Origin: Cryptomeria japonica
Lineage: Eukaryota > Streptophyta > Pinopsida > Cupressales > Cupressaceae
Direction: 5' to 3'
NCBI RefSeq assembly: GCF_030272615.1
Contig: NC_081409.1
Coordinates: forward strand, 19,842,260 to 19,906,259
Length of the DNA stretch: 64,000 nucleotides
The position numbers and the translations under genes were made by a program. The notes under the pieces are model-generated. The model did no database searches, had not been told where the DNA came from, and saw nothing but the letters and a program-made list of their open reading frames with translations. Shown here one piece after another: positions 9,851 to 21,084 of this stretch. Each line of letters starts with the position of its first letter. Position 1 is the stretch's first letter.

Positions 9851-11040
9851 ATTGGTAGGTGCAAAACCATTTGAGCCATGTCGTTACTGTCCTGATACCT
9901 TCAGATGGAGTGTGGGATGTTTTTCTTTTGTCCTATTGAGTGTTTCCCTTTCGAGGAAAGGAAACAAGGTCTTGGAAAGAAGAAAAGTTGCCTTTAAACT
10001 AAAGGAGGAGCTTCAACCTTCATGCCTAGGATCAGAGGCAGTGGGAGGGGGAGTTAGAGGGTAAACATAATATGCTAGGGAGGGGTCTCAACTTCCATGC
10101 AGCTACATGGATGGAAAGATGCCACTCCCTACCCAGACATGTTCTTTTTTCATTTATTTGCAGGCTCTCTCTCAGAACCCCCTGGCACCCAGTGATAGAG
10201 TAGACACAGAGGTTGTGCCATGCATAGCCTTTCTTCATAAAAAAAGGCTTTCACGCCCCCTCGAACAATCCTCCCCACTTTCACATCCCCTATGGCAATA
10301 GACATACTCACATATGAGAGAAAAAACCCATCTAGTATCACAGAGTATATTGCAATTCCATCTACAAGCTTGCTCAAACATCATTTCCTCTGTAGAAGGC
10401 AAAAATGCATTTATAAAATGAAAAGGCTTCATACTCTTCTACCAATTCAATCACCACCTTGTTGTATGTATAGTTGAACAATACTTCATCAAGTAGTGCC
10501 TGTTCTTGAAACATCATCACTCTAGTGTTCTTAATTTACTCTACCAGCTATATTGGATACTGGAATTCATGCATATCACATCCATTGTAGTCTCTGTCAA
10601 GGTTCATCTGATGTGAGTTATTTTATCCTGATTTTATTTTTCATGGGTGTACATTTTTCTGCTTTAGGATCTTTTCCAATAGACAAATGTTTGAATTCGT
10701 CAGAGAACTCATGATCCATCACACTTGAACTGGAAGCTTATCCAAATCCTTTCACATCTCTGGGCTATCATCTCTGACTATCTAATCATTTCTGAGTCAA
10801 CAAGTCTTCATCCCACTCATTCTACCTTTCCCTTGCAAGCTATGACTGATGCTTTAAAAAATACCTTCTAATTTCTCATTTGAAACTCAACTGCAGATCC
10901 CACCCAGCTTGGCAAATCTAACAGTCATTATTTGTTGACACAACACTTGAATTTCCATTTGTATTTGTGGACCCACAAAATATCGACTGAATTGTGTCAT
11001 ATCATCCTTCGATCAAATTCTGTCAATGACTCCACCATAG
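9851..11040. other. Unassigned sequence, no gene seen
   Basis: Both strands carry only short frames with no recognisable domain or codon pattern. No LTR border, PBS or PPT can be seen. It may be old intergenic DNA or a retroelement too decayed to recognise by eye. Confidence 0.5.
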
Positions 11041-11480
11041 GTCTTCCTGATCACCCTAGGATACGTGGCATCATCCCGCGAAGCCGCGGTCTATAACCTC
11101 CCTGCAATTTTCATCACGGGAACATGGGTGACATCAGATCTGTTCAACTTAACGGCTTTGCACAATACCTATTAACTCTTTCAAAATTAAAGGTCAAACA
11201 CCTTTTTTCCTCAAGATAAAACATCTTCGTTCATTTTGAGCGCGTTCAATTTGATGGGACTGTTAGTAGATCAACCTTTACCACCTACAAATTGGTAATA
11301 CAATGCTTTTGACTGGTTACACTGCCAATCTTGCTAGTTTCTCCTGAGAACACGTGGCAAATTCTTGTGGTGTCGCGGTCCTTAAAAACCTCGAATCTTT
11401 GATCACAGGGAAACGCTAGCCATTGGATCCATCCTGTCTTTAGCAAACAGTCAAAGTACTTAGGACGTTTCGGGCTTAAG
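11041..11480 (+). other. Two related G-box/CGCGGTC modules
   Basis: Module 1 (11063-11121) and module 2 (11352-11412) share, in order, ACGTGGCA, CGCGGTC, AACCTC and ATCACRGGGAA-like words. ACGTGGCA and CGCGGTC start 22 bp apart in both, and the modules are 289 bp apart. ACGTGGC is the core of the plant G-box/ABRE. No coding region is attached within the window, because chromovirus A interrupts at 11486. Confidence 0.5.
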
Positions 11481-11485
11481 GAAAT

Positions 11486-13099
11486 TGGTGTAGGGCACCT
11501 GACACTCCAAGTTGAAAGTTTTTTTTTCTTTCAAGTTTGTGTGTTATCTTTGTGATGTAATAATGGACCAACCATTTAGGACTCAGTAGAGCCATGGTTG
11601 AGTTGTCCAAGGTTTGGTTTGAGTCAATTGTAAACAGGATGCTGACAGCCTGATAAGTGAGATGCTTAGGTAGTTCATAGGTAAAGTACTCTAGATGAAT
11701 GTATTCATGTATTAAGGGTCAATTGTGTTGTTTTTAGGTCTTCTAGGGTGTTTGAGGACCTTCAGGAGTCTTAAAATACATTAGAATGCAAAAGTACATC
11801 CTGGAGCCAAAAGATGTAAAAAGCTACTAAGCAACATTTTGCAATTTCTTGCAAAAGTTGCATGTTTGGTTATAGGTGTTAAAATTTGGTTGAACCGACT
11901 GAAATAGGGGCATAAAATCCAAAATTCACTTCATTGTACACTTTAGAGGATTGGAAATGAAAGAGAAAGTTTTTGGTTTATGAAGCAACCTTGTTTCCAC
12001 CAGTTTTTGACAGTTTTTGACTTGTTTTTCATTGCTTGTACAGTCCAGTATGGACTAGATGGAGTAAAATCATTGCCATTCTTGAGTGTTATTGTATTTT
12101 ATTTCATTAAGGTTTATTTGCAGGTTTGATTGTCCTAGGTTGCAGAGATTTCTTCCATTCTTTGCAACCAGGTACAAAACCCTTGCAAGTAGGGTTTAAG
12201 AGAAAGCAAATGGCTCTAACCTAGGCATTCTTTGATGGAACCTGTTGAAATAACTAAGAATTATAGTTTAAGGTTTGTACATATCTTTAGGATAGGATTT
12301 GTGGTTTTTCAGGTCCTTGTGGAGGAGAAACAATGAAGCCCTAGGCTCACCGCTGAGAGTAGGTGAGTTAGGACAACAAGAAAAGTGTGATTGATGAGCA
12401 CATGGGGATTGGTGTAGGACCAAGTGTCATATGAATGGAAATAACTCTGATTTCCATTGAATATTCCTACATTGTTTAGAGTAGGAGATTTGACTGGTGA
12501 AGAGTTTTAGACCCATCTTGCCAAGTCACCTGGTGAGGCCTAAACCCTACAAAATAGTCCAGCATTGGAAATCCCACTTGTACAGATAACCCAGATGCAC
12601 TTTTGCAGTGTTGTTTGTAACTTCCAAAAGGGTACTCGAATACTTGATTTATTTTTAGCCTTGTTTGGGAATTTTGCAAACTAAGACCCTAAAACCGCCA
12701 GGAGAGAGCTAATGCAATTAGGCCTATTTTGGAACTAGTAGAGACCTAGAAAGGTTAGGAAGCTAAAGCGATGGGTTTTGTGAGCCTAAAGCCACAAAGA
12801 CACTTTATAGGTGCATTGGGATCCCATTGGGGGTGGTTGTGTGTTGAGATACTTGCAGGAGTGGTTGGAGCCTGAAGAAGAGTGTGAGTGCTTGAGGTGG
12901 CAACCTCAAGGAGTGGAGTTGATTGTCCATAAACCATTGGCTATACCTAGCAGGCAAGTCAAGAAGGTTTAGACCTTGGAGGTATCATTATCATAAGCCC
13001 TACTAAGTGCCATAGGAAGGACTTGAGTAGTTGAAGGGTTGAGTAGGACAAGTCACTCAAGAAGGTGTATTGAACCAAGCTCCTAGTCTGTTTGCATTA
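11486..13099 (+). repeat. Chromovirus A 5' LTR
   Basis: A 1,614-bp terminal repeat matching 28335-29959. It contains an imperfect hairpin at 11831-11861, with 13-14 nt arms around TTTC, that is identical in the other LTR. It ends GCATTA three bases before the primer site. Confidence 0.92.
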
Positions 13100-13102
13100 G
13101 AG

Positions 13103-13114
13103 TGGTATCAGAGC
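13103..13114 (+). promoter_or_regulatory. Chromovirus A primer binding site
   Basis: TGGTATCAGAGC matches the plant initiator-Met tRNA primer site perfectly and starts three bases after the LTR. Confidence 0.93.
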
Positions 13115-13169
13115 CATTCTTTGAAAGATTTGGTGTATGTCAGATTGTCAAGAATCAGAAGCAAGTTCA

Positions 13170-14160
13170 ATGCCTCCAAAGGAAATGACTCTAGAAGCCA
13201 TCTGGTAGATGTTGGCAGAGATGGTAGAAGGAAGTAGAGGAACCATAGAGGTTAAGAATGGGGTGATCAGACTGACGAAGAAGTGGAAGATGGAGAGGAA
13301 CCAATAGCAGTAGCTATGCCTCAAGACCAAAATCTATTCTTGGATGCAGTCAAATCCATTTCTAAGGACAACTTGGATGTATTACCCACGTATGGAGGAA
13401 ACCTCAATGCAGAAGAGTTACTAGATTGGATAGAGGTTCTCAATAATCACTTTGATTACAAAGAGGTAGTAGAAGAGAAAAGAGTCAATGTGGCCAAATC
13501 AAGATTGAGAGGATCAACATTGGTTTGGTGGAATATATTGCAAGAAGAAAGGATACAAGAACGCAAGAAGAAGATAACTTCATGGGAGCGTATGAAGATC
13601 AGACTTAAGGCACAATTTCTACCAGGAGATTATGAAGTTCCAATCCATAAGAGACTACAAAATCTGAAATAAAGAGAGTTAGATGTCAATGCATACACTA
13701 AGGAATTCCATAAAATTAGTTTGAGGGCTAGGAAGCATGAGAATGAAGTGGAGAAGTTGGCCCGGTACATGAATGGCCTTAGACAAAATATTCAAGATGA
13801 GATAAGTATCCTCACACCGGACACTGTCCATAAATGTTTTCAGTTGGCACTAAGGATAGAAGAGAAGATCAAAAGGTGGAGTGAACAAAATCACAAACAT
13901 AGCGGAGGTAAGAATTTTAGAGGTAGAGGAAACTTTGGTAGAGGGAAGCAATCACCAAGAAATGAAGAGCAACAAGGCCAAAAAGGTAGTGGGGACTCTC
14001 AGAGAGGAGCATTTAGAGGATCCTATAGAGGAAGGAACAATTTTAGGGGTAGGTTTGGAAGCTTAGGAAGAGGAAACACAATCTTCACTGGTAGGTGTTA
14101 TCATTGCAATCAACTTGGGCATACCATGAGTAAGTTCCCAGGAAAATCCTCAAGCTCCAG
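13170..14160 (+). pseudogene. gag: Chromovirus A Gag
   Basis: The likely start is ATG 13170 (MPPKEMTLEAIW), followed by a stop at about 13206 and a frame change before the longest open part at 13283. The Gag core has LLDWIEVLNNHFDY and LRGSTLVWWNIL, the classic gypsy Gag pattern. An in-frame TAA at 13670 breaks it, and homology continues as RELDVNAYTKEFHKI. A Gly/Arg-rich RNA-binding tail (13900-14080) precedes a CCHC knuckle (CYHCNQLGHTMSKF, from 14096) whose last cysteine is replaced by Phe. Gag would form the particle and bind element RNA. Confidence 0.9.
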
Positions 14161-14827
14161 AAGCTCATACATGGGGGAAAGAAGAACTCAATTGCTGAAA
14201 GAGGAGGACACTCAAAGTATAACTTCTTCAATCAGTAAGGCAGGGCCAATGACAAATGGAGAAAACTTGATGATCAGGAGAACAATGCTCCAGATACCCC
14301 AAGCTCAAGAGCCACCACAGAGGAAAAGTTTGTTTAGGACCACTTGTAGGTCAAATGGGAAGATTTGTAAAGTGATTGTAGATTCAGGTTCCACTGAGAA
14401 TATTGTCTCAGTTGAAATGGTGGACAAACTCAAACTGAAAAGATTGCCTCATCTCACTCCTTACAAGGTATCATGGCTCAACCAGGGTCAACATATCTTG
14501 GTTGATGAACAAGAATGGGTGGATTTTGAAATTAGTGAGTATAAGGACAGATTATTATGTGACATATTGCCTAGGGATGCTTGTCATTTTCTGTTGGGCC
14601 ATCCATGGAAATATGATGTGAGAGCTACTCATGATGGAGAAAAGGAAAACTGTCTTATCACCAAGAATGGGAAGAAGTACCAAATGTATCCACTACCTGA
14701 TCCAAAGGAAGAAAAAAAAATAGGCTCAAGTGTGATTCTGATGAGAGGAAAAGAGTTTCTTAAAGTATTGAAGCAAGAAGGCCATCAAGGCCATGCTATA
14801 GTGTTGAAGCCTAGAGATGAAGCTTAG
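14161..14827 (+). pseudogene. pol: Chromovirus A aspartic protease
   Basis: In frame with Gag. The active-site motif DSGS (14381-14392, in VIVDSGSTENIVS) and the downstream CHFLLGHPWKYD segment give the two halves of a retropepsin fold, which would process the polyprotein. The part ends at TAG 14825, after PRDEA; the same frame continues into RT with SEVPQEV. A Ser-rich linker lies between knuckle and protease. Confidence 0.9.
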
Positions 14828-16297
14828 GCAGATCCAATGAGTGAAGTGCCTCAAGAGGTGCAAGCTATACTCAAAAAATATGCAGAAGTGATAGGGGATG
14901 ACATGCCTGATTCCTTGCCTCCAATGAGAGATGTGAATCATCAAATAGAGTTAATATCAGGGGTGAATATGCTAAATAAAGCTGCCTATAAAATGACACC
15001 TAGTCAAAATGAAGAGATCGCCAAACAAGTGCAAGAACTCTTGGACAAAGGGTTTATCAAGAAGAGTTTGAGTCCATGTGTTGTTCCTACTATGTTAGTG
15101 CCTAACAAGGGAGGCAAATGGAGAATGTGCATGGACTCTAGAGCCATCAACAAGATTACTATAAGGTATTGATTTCCTAATATGCCAAGGATTGAGGACC
15201 TATTGGTCAATCTAGGAGGTGCAAGCTACTTCACAAAGGTGGACTTGAAGTCTGGTTATCATCATTTAGAATCAAACCTGGAGATGAATGGAAGACAACC
15301 TTTAGAACCAATGCCTGCCTATATGAGTGGTTGGTGATGCCATTTAGCCTCACCAATGCACCTAGTACCTTCCAAAGGCTCATGAATGAAGTCTTAGTTG
15401 ATTTTATTGGTAGATTTGTTATTGTGTATCTTGATGACATTTTGATCTTTAGAAGGTCCAAGGAGGAACACCTCAAGCATATGGAGATGGTCTTGAAGAA
15501 GTTGAAGGAGGCTCAACTCAAGATTAACCTTGAAAAATGTGAGTTTTTGGAAACAGAGCTTGTATAACTTGTTTTTTTAATTTCTCATGGATGTTTAAAT
15601 ATGGATCCAAGTAAGGTAGAAGATATACTGAATTGGCCTATCCCTAGGGGCATAAGTGAAGTTAGAAGCTTTCATAGAATGGCATATTTTTATAGGAAGT
15701 TTGTGAGAAACTTTAACCATGTTTGTGCTCCTATTCTCAATACCATTAAAGGAGGGATTAAGTGTCACTTTAAGTGGACAAAGGAAGCCAATAAGGGGTT
15801 TGAAATGTTGAAAACCAAGATAGCAGAGCTGCCAACCCTTAGATTGCCTGATTTCAATCAGTTGTTTACAATAGAATGTGATGCAAGCCAAAGGGCAATA
15901 GGGGCAGTTTTAAGCCAAGAAGGACACCCTATAGCTTTCTTCTCAAAAAAGTTAAATGAAGCTAAGAAAAGGTACTCCACATATGACTTGGAGTTGTATG
16001 TAATGGTTCAAGCATTGAAAAAGTGGTGTCATTACTTGCTGCCCAAATAATTTGTAGTCGTCACTGACATCTATGTCGTTAGTTTCCTCAATGGGCAAGA
16101 AAAGTTGAACAAAAGACACCTAAAGTGGGTTGAGTACTTAAAATCCTATACAATCACTATCAAACACAAGAAAGGGACAACCAACAAAGTAGCTGATGCA
16201 CTAAGTAGGAGAGTCATGACTATGCATGAGATACAATTGCAAAGTGTGGATTTGAGTGAGTTAAAAGATCTCTACAAGGATGATAAGGATTTTGCAT
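14828..16297 (+). pseudogene. pol: Chromovirus A reverse transcriptase and RNase H
   Basis: The RT fingers region has FIKKSLSPCVVPTMLVPNK and GGKWRMCMDSRAINKIT. A TGA at 15170 is followed by PRIEDLL and FTKVDLKSGYH. A frameshift near 15262 moves the frame, which resumes with MPFSLTNAPSTFQRLMN and the intact YLDD catalytic motif (15427-15438). RNase H follows, with FTIECDASQRAIGAVLSQ and YSTYDLELY, then IKHKKGTTNKVADALSRR. In-frame stops lie at 15565, 16048 and 16297. This enzyme copies element RNA to DNA in the particle. The active-site residues survive but the frame does not. Confidence 0.93.
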
Positions 16298-16504
16298 AGA
16301 TATATAATGTTTGTTCTGATTTTTCTAACACCTCACATGTCTCTTATTCAGAATACATGATACAAGAGGGTTTTTTGTTCAAAGGTCATCTTCTTTATAT
16401 ACCTCAATATACCATGAGGCAAAATATTATTCAAGAGAAGCATCAAGGAGGTCTAGGAGGTCGTTTTGGCATTGATAAGACTTTGGAATAGGTTGGTAGG
16501 TTTT
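16298..16504 (+). pseudogene. pol: Chromovirus A integrase zinc domain, left part
   Basis: The same frame continues past TAG 16297, with QEGFLFKGHLLYIPQ and EKHQGGLGGRFGIDKTLE. This holds the two histidines of the integrase HHCC zinc domain. Element B interrupts it right after the VGRF-coding bases, where GTTTT (16500-16504) is duplicated at 27104-27108. Confidence 0.88.
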
Positions 16505-18042
16505 TGATAGGGCTTACCTAGCTTTCCCAAACTTCACCTAGTTGGTGTTGCTCAATTCCACCAACCTCACGAGGTCCAGCTATGCTCCCATTTAAAAGTG
16601 TTTCCCATATGCTCAATTTGCTATCTTGACAACAACTTGTCAATTTTACACCCATACTATTGTGAGTCATTGCAGAGGTGTGGAGGTGGCATTTACTATG
16701 GAATGAATTTCATTTTTCCCATTTGTGGTTTTTCATTCACTGTTTTCCTTACCGATTTCACCAATTTGCTTAGAAATAGGGCTACAAGGATGAGCCCCTA
16801 TTAGGCCTCCAAAACCCGGTTTTCAAGGGTTTTGAGGGAATTGGTCCAAAAGAACCTAAAAAAAGGCTTATTTTTATTCAAACACTCACCCAATCCTAAG
16901 AGATTTTGTTGGTTTTGGTCTTCCAACTCGCCGTACAATGCCCTAACCCAAAATGGAGGGTTTGGTAGGGTTTTTAGGCCTTTAATCGACAATGACTATT
17001 CAACTTTTAGAAGTGGGCATCTAGATGGCTTGTCAAGGTTTCTCCTTGCTACTGAAACTCTGTATTGACCTCATGAATCATCCCAAATGGATTTGCCAAG
17101 GTTTGGTTTCCATCTTTGCACTATACACTCAATTTTCACCCTGCCTTCTCTAGCCGAGTTGCTCTTGGACTTGCCTAGAACAAGGTGATAACCATGTTAA
17201 TCTCCACTTCTAGAAAACCTCCCTACATATTTACACTGTAAAATGGGTTGCCTTACATGTCCCAATAGTTCGTGACGGTAGCATAGAGGGATTTTATGGG
17301 GCAACCATTTTACATGAAATTGCTATTTACAAGCCAAAATTGGATGATTGGAAGCAAAACAAAGAAAGTACTAACACACACTAAATAAAAAGCATGAAAT
17401 GAATCAAATGACACTAGAACACACCAAATAACTACAATCCAAGACTGGATCAATGGATTCAATCCATTTGTATTCACATTTTAAGCATAATAAGCCGAAA
17501 ACAGTGATAACAGTATGAAAATGAGTAGTTTCAGATTGTCAATCATACAAAATCAAACTTCCAACCTTGGTAATCATGAAAGAGGAGGTTTAAATAATCT
17601 TTCCCATGTGTGGAGGAATTTTAGGGCATTGTGCTATCCCTAACTCCACCACTAAGCTCTTTTAGGACAAAAGTTGTCATGACAACTTTTTTCAACTTTC
17701 CACATTTTGCTTTGCCAACCTAAGCAACCTAGTTCAAGTTATTACTCATGAGTTTTTAAGAATTCCTAAGATAATTCTAAACCTCTCTAATACTCACACC
17801 AATTTATGCCACTTTTGGCCATCAAGAAGGCCAGTTCAACTACTCAAACTACTACCTAATCACAAAGTGAGAACCTAGGAGGAAAACCAACTCAACTAGG
17901 CCTACACTTGACTCAAAACAAACTTTACTCACACACCTTGGACCCTCCTGTAGTCCTTATTAGGAACTTGACTTGGCTAAGGTCAGTACAAGCCAAAATT
18001 GTAGAAGGACTATGAGCCTAAGTCCTAGGTGCTCTTGCACCA
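16505..18042 (-). repeat. Chromovirus B 3' LTR
   Basis: It matches 25492-27103 along its length and starts TGATAGGGCTTACC on the plus strand. It contains a perfect 22-bp palindrome centred on TGTCATGACA (17669-17690), also present in the other LTR (26746-26767). The short frames at 16598-17068 have near-copies in the other LTR (25675-25881 and on), so they are LTR sequence and not genes. Confidence 0.92.
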
Positions 18043-18043
18043 T

Positions 18044-18053
18044 TCTCCCAAAG
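18044..18053 (-). promoter_or_regulatory. Chromovirus B polypurine tract
   Basis: The minus strand reads TTTGGGAGAA just before the 3' LTR start, the expected PPT position. Confidence 0.65.
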
Positions 18054-18062
18054 AAAAGAAAA

Positions 18063-18611
18063 TTAAGTCACCTCTTTGGGGATCAGATCTTGATCAATGC
18101 CTAACCTTTTAAACTCTATCTCAAGCACCCATGTAGCCTCAGCATCATCCATACCCTACCACTTGATTAGGTGCTCCCAATAGATTTGGTGCCTTGTCTT
18201 CTTAGAGATCCTTGAACTCAATAACTTTTTAGCCTTTGGAATTGGTTTTGCTGGTACTTGAAGGTTATTTACATGATTTGATACCTCTGAGTGACTGCAA
18301 TCTAAACCTTGAATTGGCCCTTTGTAAGAATCTAAGTCTGCTATGTTGAAAACTGGTGACAGTCCTATTTCACTAGGTAGGTCCACCTTGTATGCATTTT
18401 CTCCATACTTGGCTAGGATGGCACATGGACCCAACCTTCTCATCTGCAACTTATTAGGTACTCCTTGTTGTATCCTTTCTTTGTTCAGATGCACCATGAC
18501 AAGATCTCCTACTTGGAATTTTAGGTTCTTCCTTCTCTCATCAACTTTTTGGTTAATCTTACTTGTGTTCTCCATCAATGCTTGCTTGACTGATTCATGT
18601 ACCTCTTTCAT
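18063..18611 (-). pseudogene. pol: Chromovirus B integrase C-terminus and chromodomain
   Basis: Minus strand. From 18611 the frame gives the integrase C-terminal region (LKFQVGDLVMVHLNKERI, GPCAILAKYGENAYKVDLP, LSPVFNIADLDSYKG). After a TAG near 18154 the frame goes on with GMDDAEATWVLEIEF and ends at TAA 18063-18065. Together with YWEHLIKW just before the stop, this is a chromodomain, which in chromoviruses is thought to guide integration to marked chromatin. The motif order is clear; the domain is short and decayed. Confidence 0.85.
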
Positions 18612-19412
18612 TGACTAAGAAAAATCTTCAGTATATCCATTTCTTGTTGCTGCATTACCTAAGTTGCTTAGCTCCAATATACCCCTTGGGTGAAGACCAT
18701 AGACCACCTCAAAAGGGCTCTTGCCGGTGGTTCCATTTATTGTGTCATTGTAAGCATATTCATCTTGTGACAACACTTGATCCCATGTCTGACCATACTC
18801 CTTGGTAAGGCACCTCAATAAGTTTCCCAAGCTTCTATTTACCACTTCGGTCTACCCATCTGTTTGTGGATGGTAGGTTGATAAAAAAGATAGGTTGGTG
18901 CCAAGCTTTTGCCAAAGTGTCTTCCAAAAATGACTCATGAACTTTGAGTCCCTATCTGAAACAATGCTCATGGGTAAACCATGTATCCTTATCACTTCCT
19001 TGAAGAACAAATGAGCTATATGACATGCATCATGAGTAGTCTTGCAAGGTACAAAGTGGGCCATCTTACTAAATATGTCCACTATGATATAAATGCTGTC
19101 ATATCCCTACTTTGTCCTTGGTAAACCTACTACAAAGTCCATACTAATGCACTCCCAAGGTCTATTTTATATGGGAAGAGGTTGGTATAAACCGACATTT
19201 GAAGAAGTGCCCTTGGCCTTTTGACAAACAATGGAAGTTTCCACATACTTCCTAACATCTTGATTCATCGTAGGCCAATAGTAATACCTCTGAACCAACT
19301 CTTGAGTCTTGTTGACTCCAAAATGACCACTAAGGCTGCCATTATGCTTTTCTTGTATGCGATTTTCTCTCATTGACCCTCTAGGCACACAAAGTTGTCC
19401 TCCTCTAAACAA
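18612..19412 (-). pseudogene. pol: Chromovirus B integrase
   Basis: Minus strand. The zinc domain has EKHNGSLSGHFGVNKTQEL followed by ETSIVCQKAKG, where one of the paired cysteines is Ser. The DDE core shows [24 protein letters not shown] and, after a TAG, TEVVNRSLGNLLRCL, so all three acidic residues are visible. Stops fall between about 19166 and 19083 and near 18849 and 18612. Integrase joins element cDNA to chromosomal DNA. This segment is more complete than the matching part of A, which lost several residues after VSDR. Confidence 0.92.
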
Positions 19413-21084
19413 TTACCCATCTTGTAAGGTAAAATATGAATACTCACTATGAAATTTTTTTTGATACTCTTTGCATACCTTGTAGGCATTTGAGAAGTCT
19501 TCATCATCTAGGTATAGGCCTCTAAAACTGTCAACACATATGCTTCTTAACTGAATTTCTTGGACTGTCAAAAGTCTTATGCTCAATGCATCAACAACCT
19601 GATTTAATTGACCTTTTTTGTGCTTAATTGTGAATGTGTAGGCTTGCATATACTCTACCCCCTTCATGTGTTTGTGATTGAGTTTATCTTGTGAGTTTAG
19701 AAATCTTAAATCTTGGTTGTTTGTGTAGACTACAAATTCCTTAGGAAGGAGATAGTGTCTCCACTTCCTCAAAGCCTGCACTAAAGCATATAATTCCAGG
19801 TCATATGAGGAGTATTTACTCTTTGTGTCACTTAGCTTCTCACTATGGAAAGCTACTAGTCTTTCTTCTTGGCTTAGGATAGCACCTACTGCAACATTCC
19901 TTGCATCACATTCCACTATGGAGAGTTTCTCAAAACTAGGCAACACTAACACTAATTTTGTAGCTATCTTTTCCTTCAAGGTTTCAAAACCTCTATTTTC
20001 TTGTTCATTCCACTTAAACTTTTCCTTCATTCCACCTCTAATAGTGTCCAACATTGCTGCACATATAGCACTGAATTACCTAATGAACTTCCTATAATAT
20101 TGAGCTAGTCCATGGAAGCTTCTCACCTCTATTGCTGACTTAGGAGTACGCCAATTTACTATGGCTTCAACCTTGCTAGGATCCATCTTGAGGTTTCCTT
20201 GAGACAACACAAACCCAAGGTAAACCAACTCCTGCTTAACAAATTCATATTTGTCCAAGTTCATGGTTAGCTTCTCTTCATACAATATTTGTAGCACATT
20301 TTGCAAATGATTAATATGATTTGCCCTATCCTTACTAAAAATGAGAATATCATCTAAATATACCACCACAAATTTACCTATGAAGTCCTTCATTACCTCA
20401 TTCATGAGTCTCATGAAGGTGCTTGGAGAATTAGATAAGCCAAATGGGATTACAAGCCATTCATAGAGACCCTTTGTTGTCTTGAATGTTGTTTTCCATT
20501 CATCACCCTCCTTAATCCTAATTTGGTGCTATCCACTTTTAAGGTCAATCTTGGTTAAGTATTTGGCTCCCCCTAAACAATCCATTAGGTCTTCTATTCT
20601 AGGAATTGGAAACCTATATCTAATGGTGATCCGAGTTATGGCCCTAGAGTTAGTGCACAATCTCCAAGTACCACCTTTATTTGGGGCTAAAATGCTAGAT
20701 ACATCACAAGGGATAATGATTTTCCTAATTAGGCCTTGGTCTTAAAGCTCTTGGATTTGCTTGACAATCTCCACATTTTTGGGGGGAGTCATTTTGTAAG
20801 CTTCCTTGTTAGGTAAGGATGCTCTGGTAATAAAGTCTATTTGATGGCTTATGGTTCTTTTAGGAGGTAAGGTAGCTGGCTATCCATCACTCACTATTCC
20901 TTTGAACTTCTTCAATAGGTCTTGAACCTCTATTGGCAAATCTAGCTACTCTTTCTTGTCTTCCTATTTAGGTTTCATCACTAATGCAAACCCTATACCT
21001 TCACCTTCCTCAAGTGTCTTCATGAACTATTTTTCCCTCACTAAGAGGACATTAGTGTTGGTATTTGTAACAAGTTCTATGAAC
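19413..21084 (-). pseudogene. pol: Chromovirus B reverse transcriptase and RNase H
   Basis: Minus strand. The start resembles NQFIELVTNTNTNVLLVREK near 21070. RT motifs follow: [53 protein letters not shown] and the intact YLDD (20349-20360) in [13 protein letters not shown]. After a break near 20060 comes RNase H, with SIVECDARNVAVGAILSQ, YSSYDLELYALVQAL and IKHKKGQLNQVVDAL, ending at TAG 19413. Several in-frame stops occur before RT proper (20740-20950). Function is as in A. Confidence 0.92.

Noticed and set aside
9852..10477. Cluster of 60-75 codon frames on both strands
   Set aside because: They overlap each other in several frames, have no recognisable motif and have no codon pattern favouring any of them.
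10613..10668. GTGAGT to TTTAG stretch that looks like a small intron
   Set aside because: At about 55 bp it is shorter than usual plant introns, and no coding sequence flanks it.
16598..17068. Short plus-strand frames that recur at 25675-26265
   Set aside because: They lie in the two LTRs of chromovirus B, so the recurrence is LTR identity, and no domain is visible.
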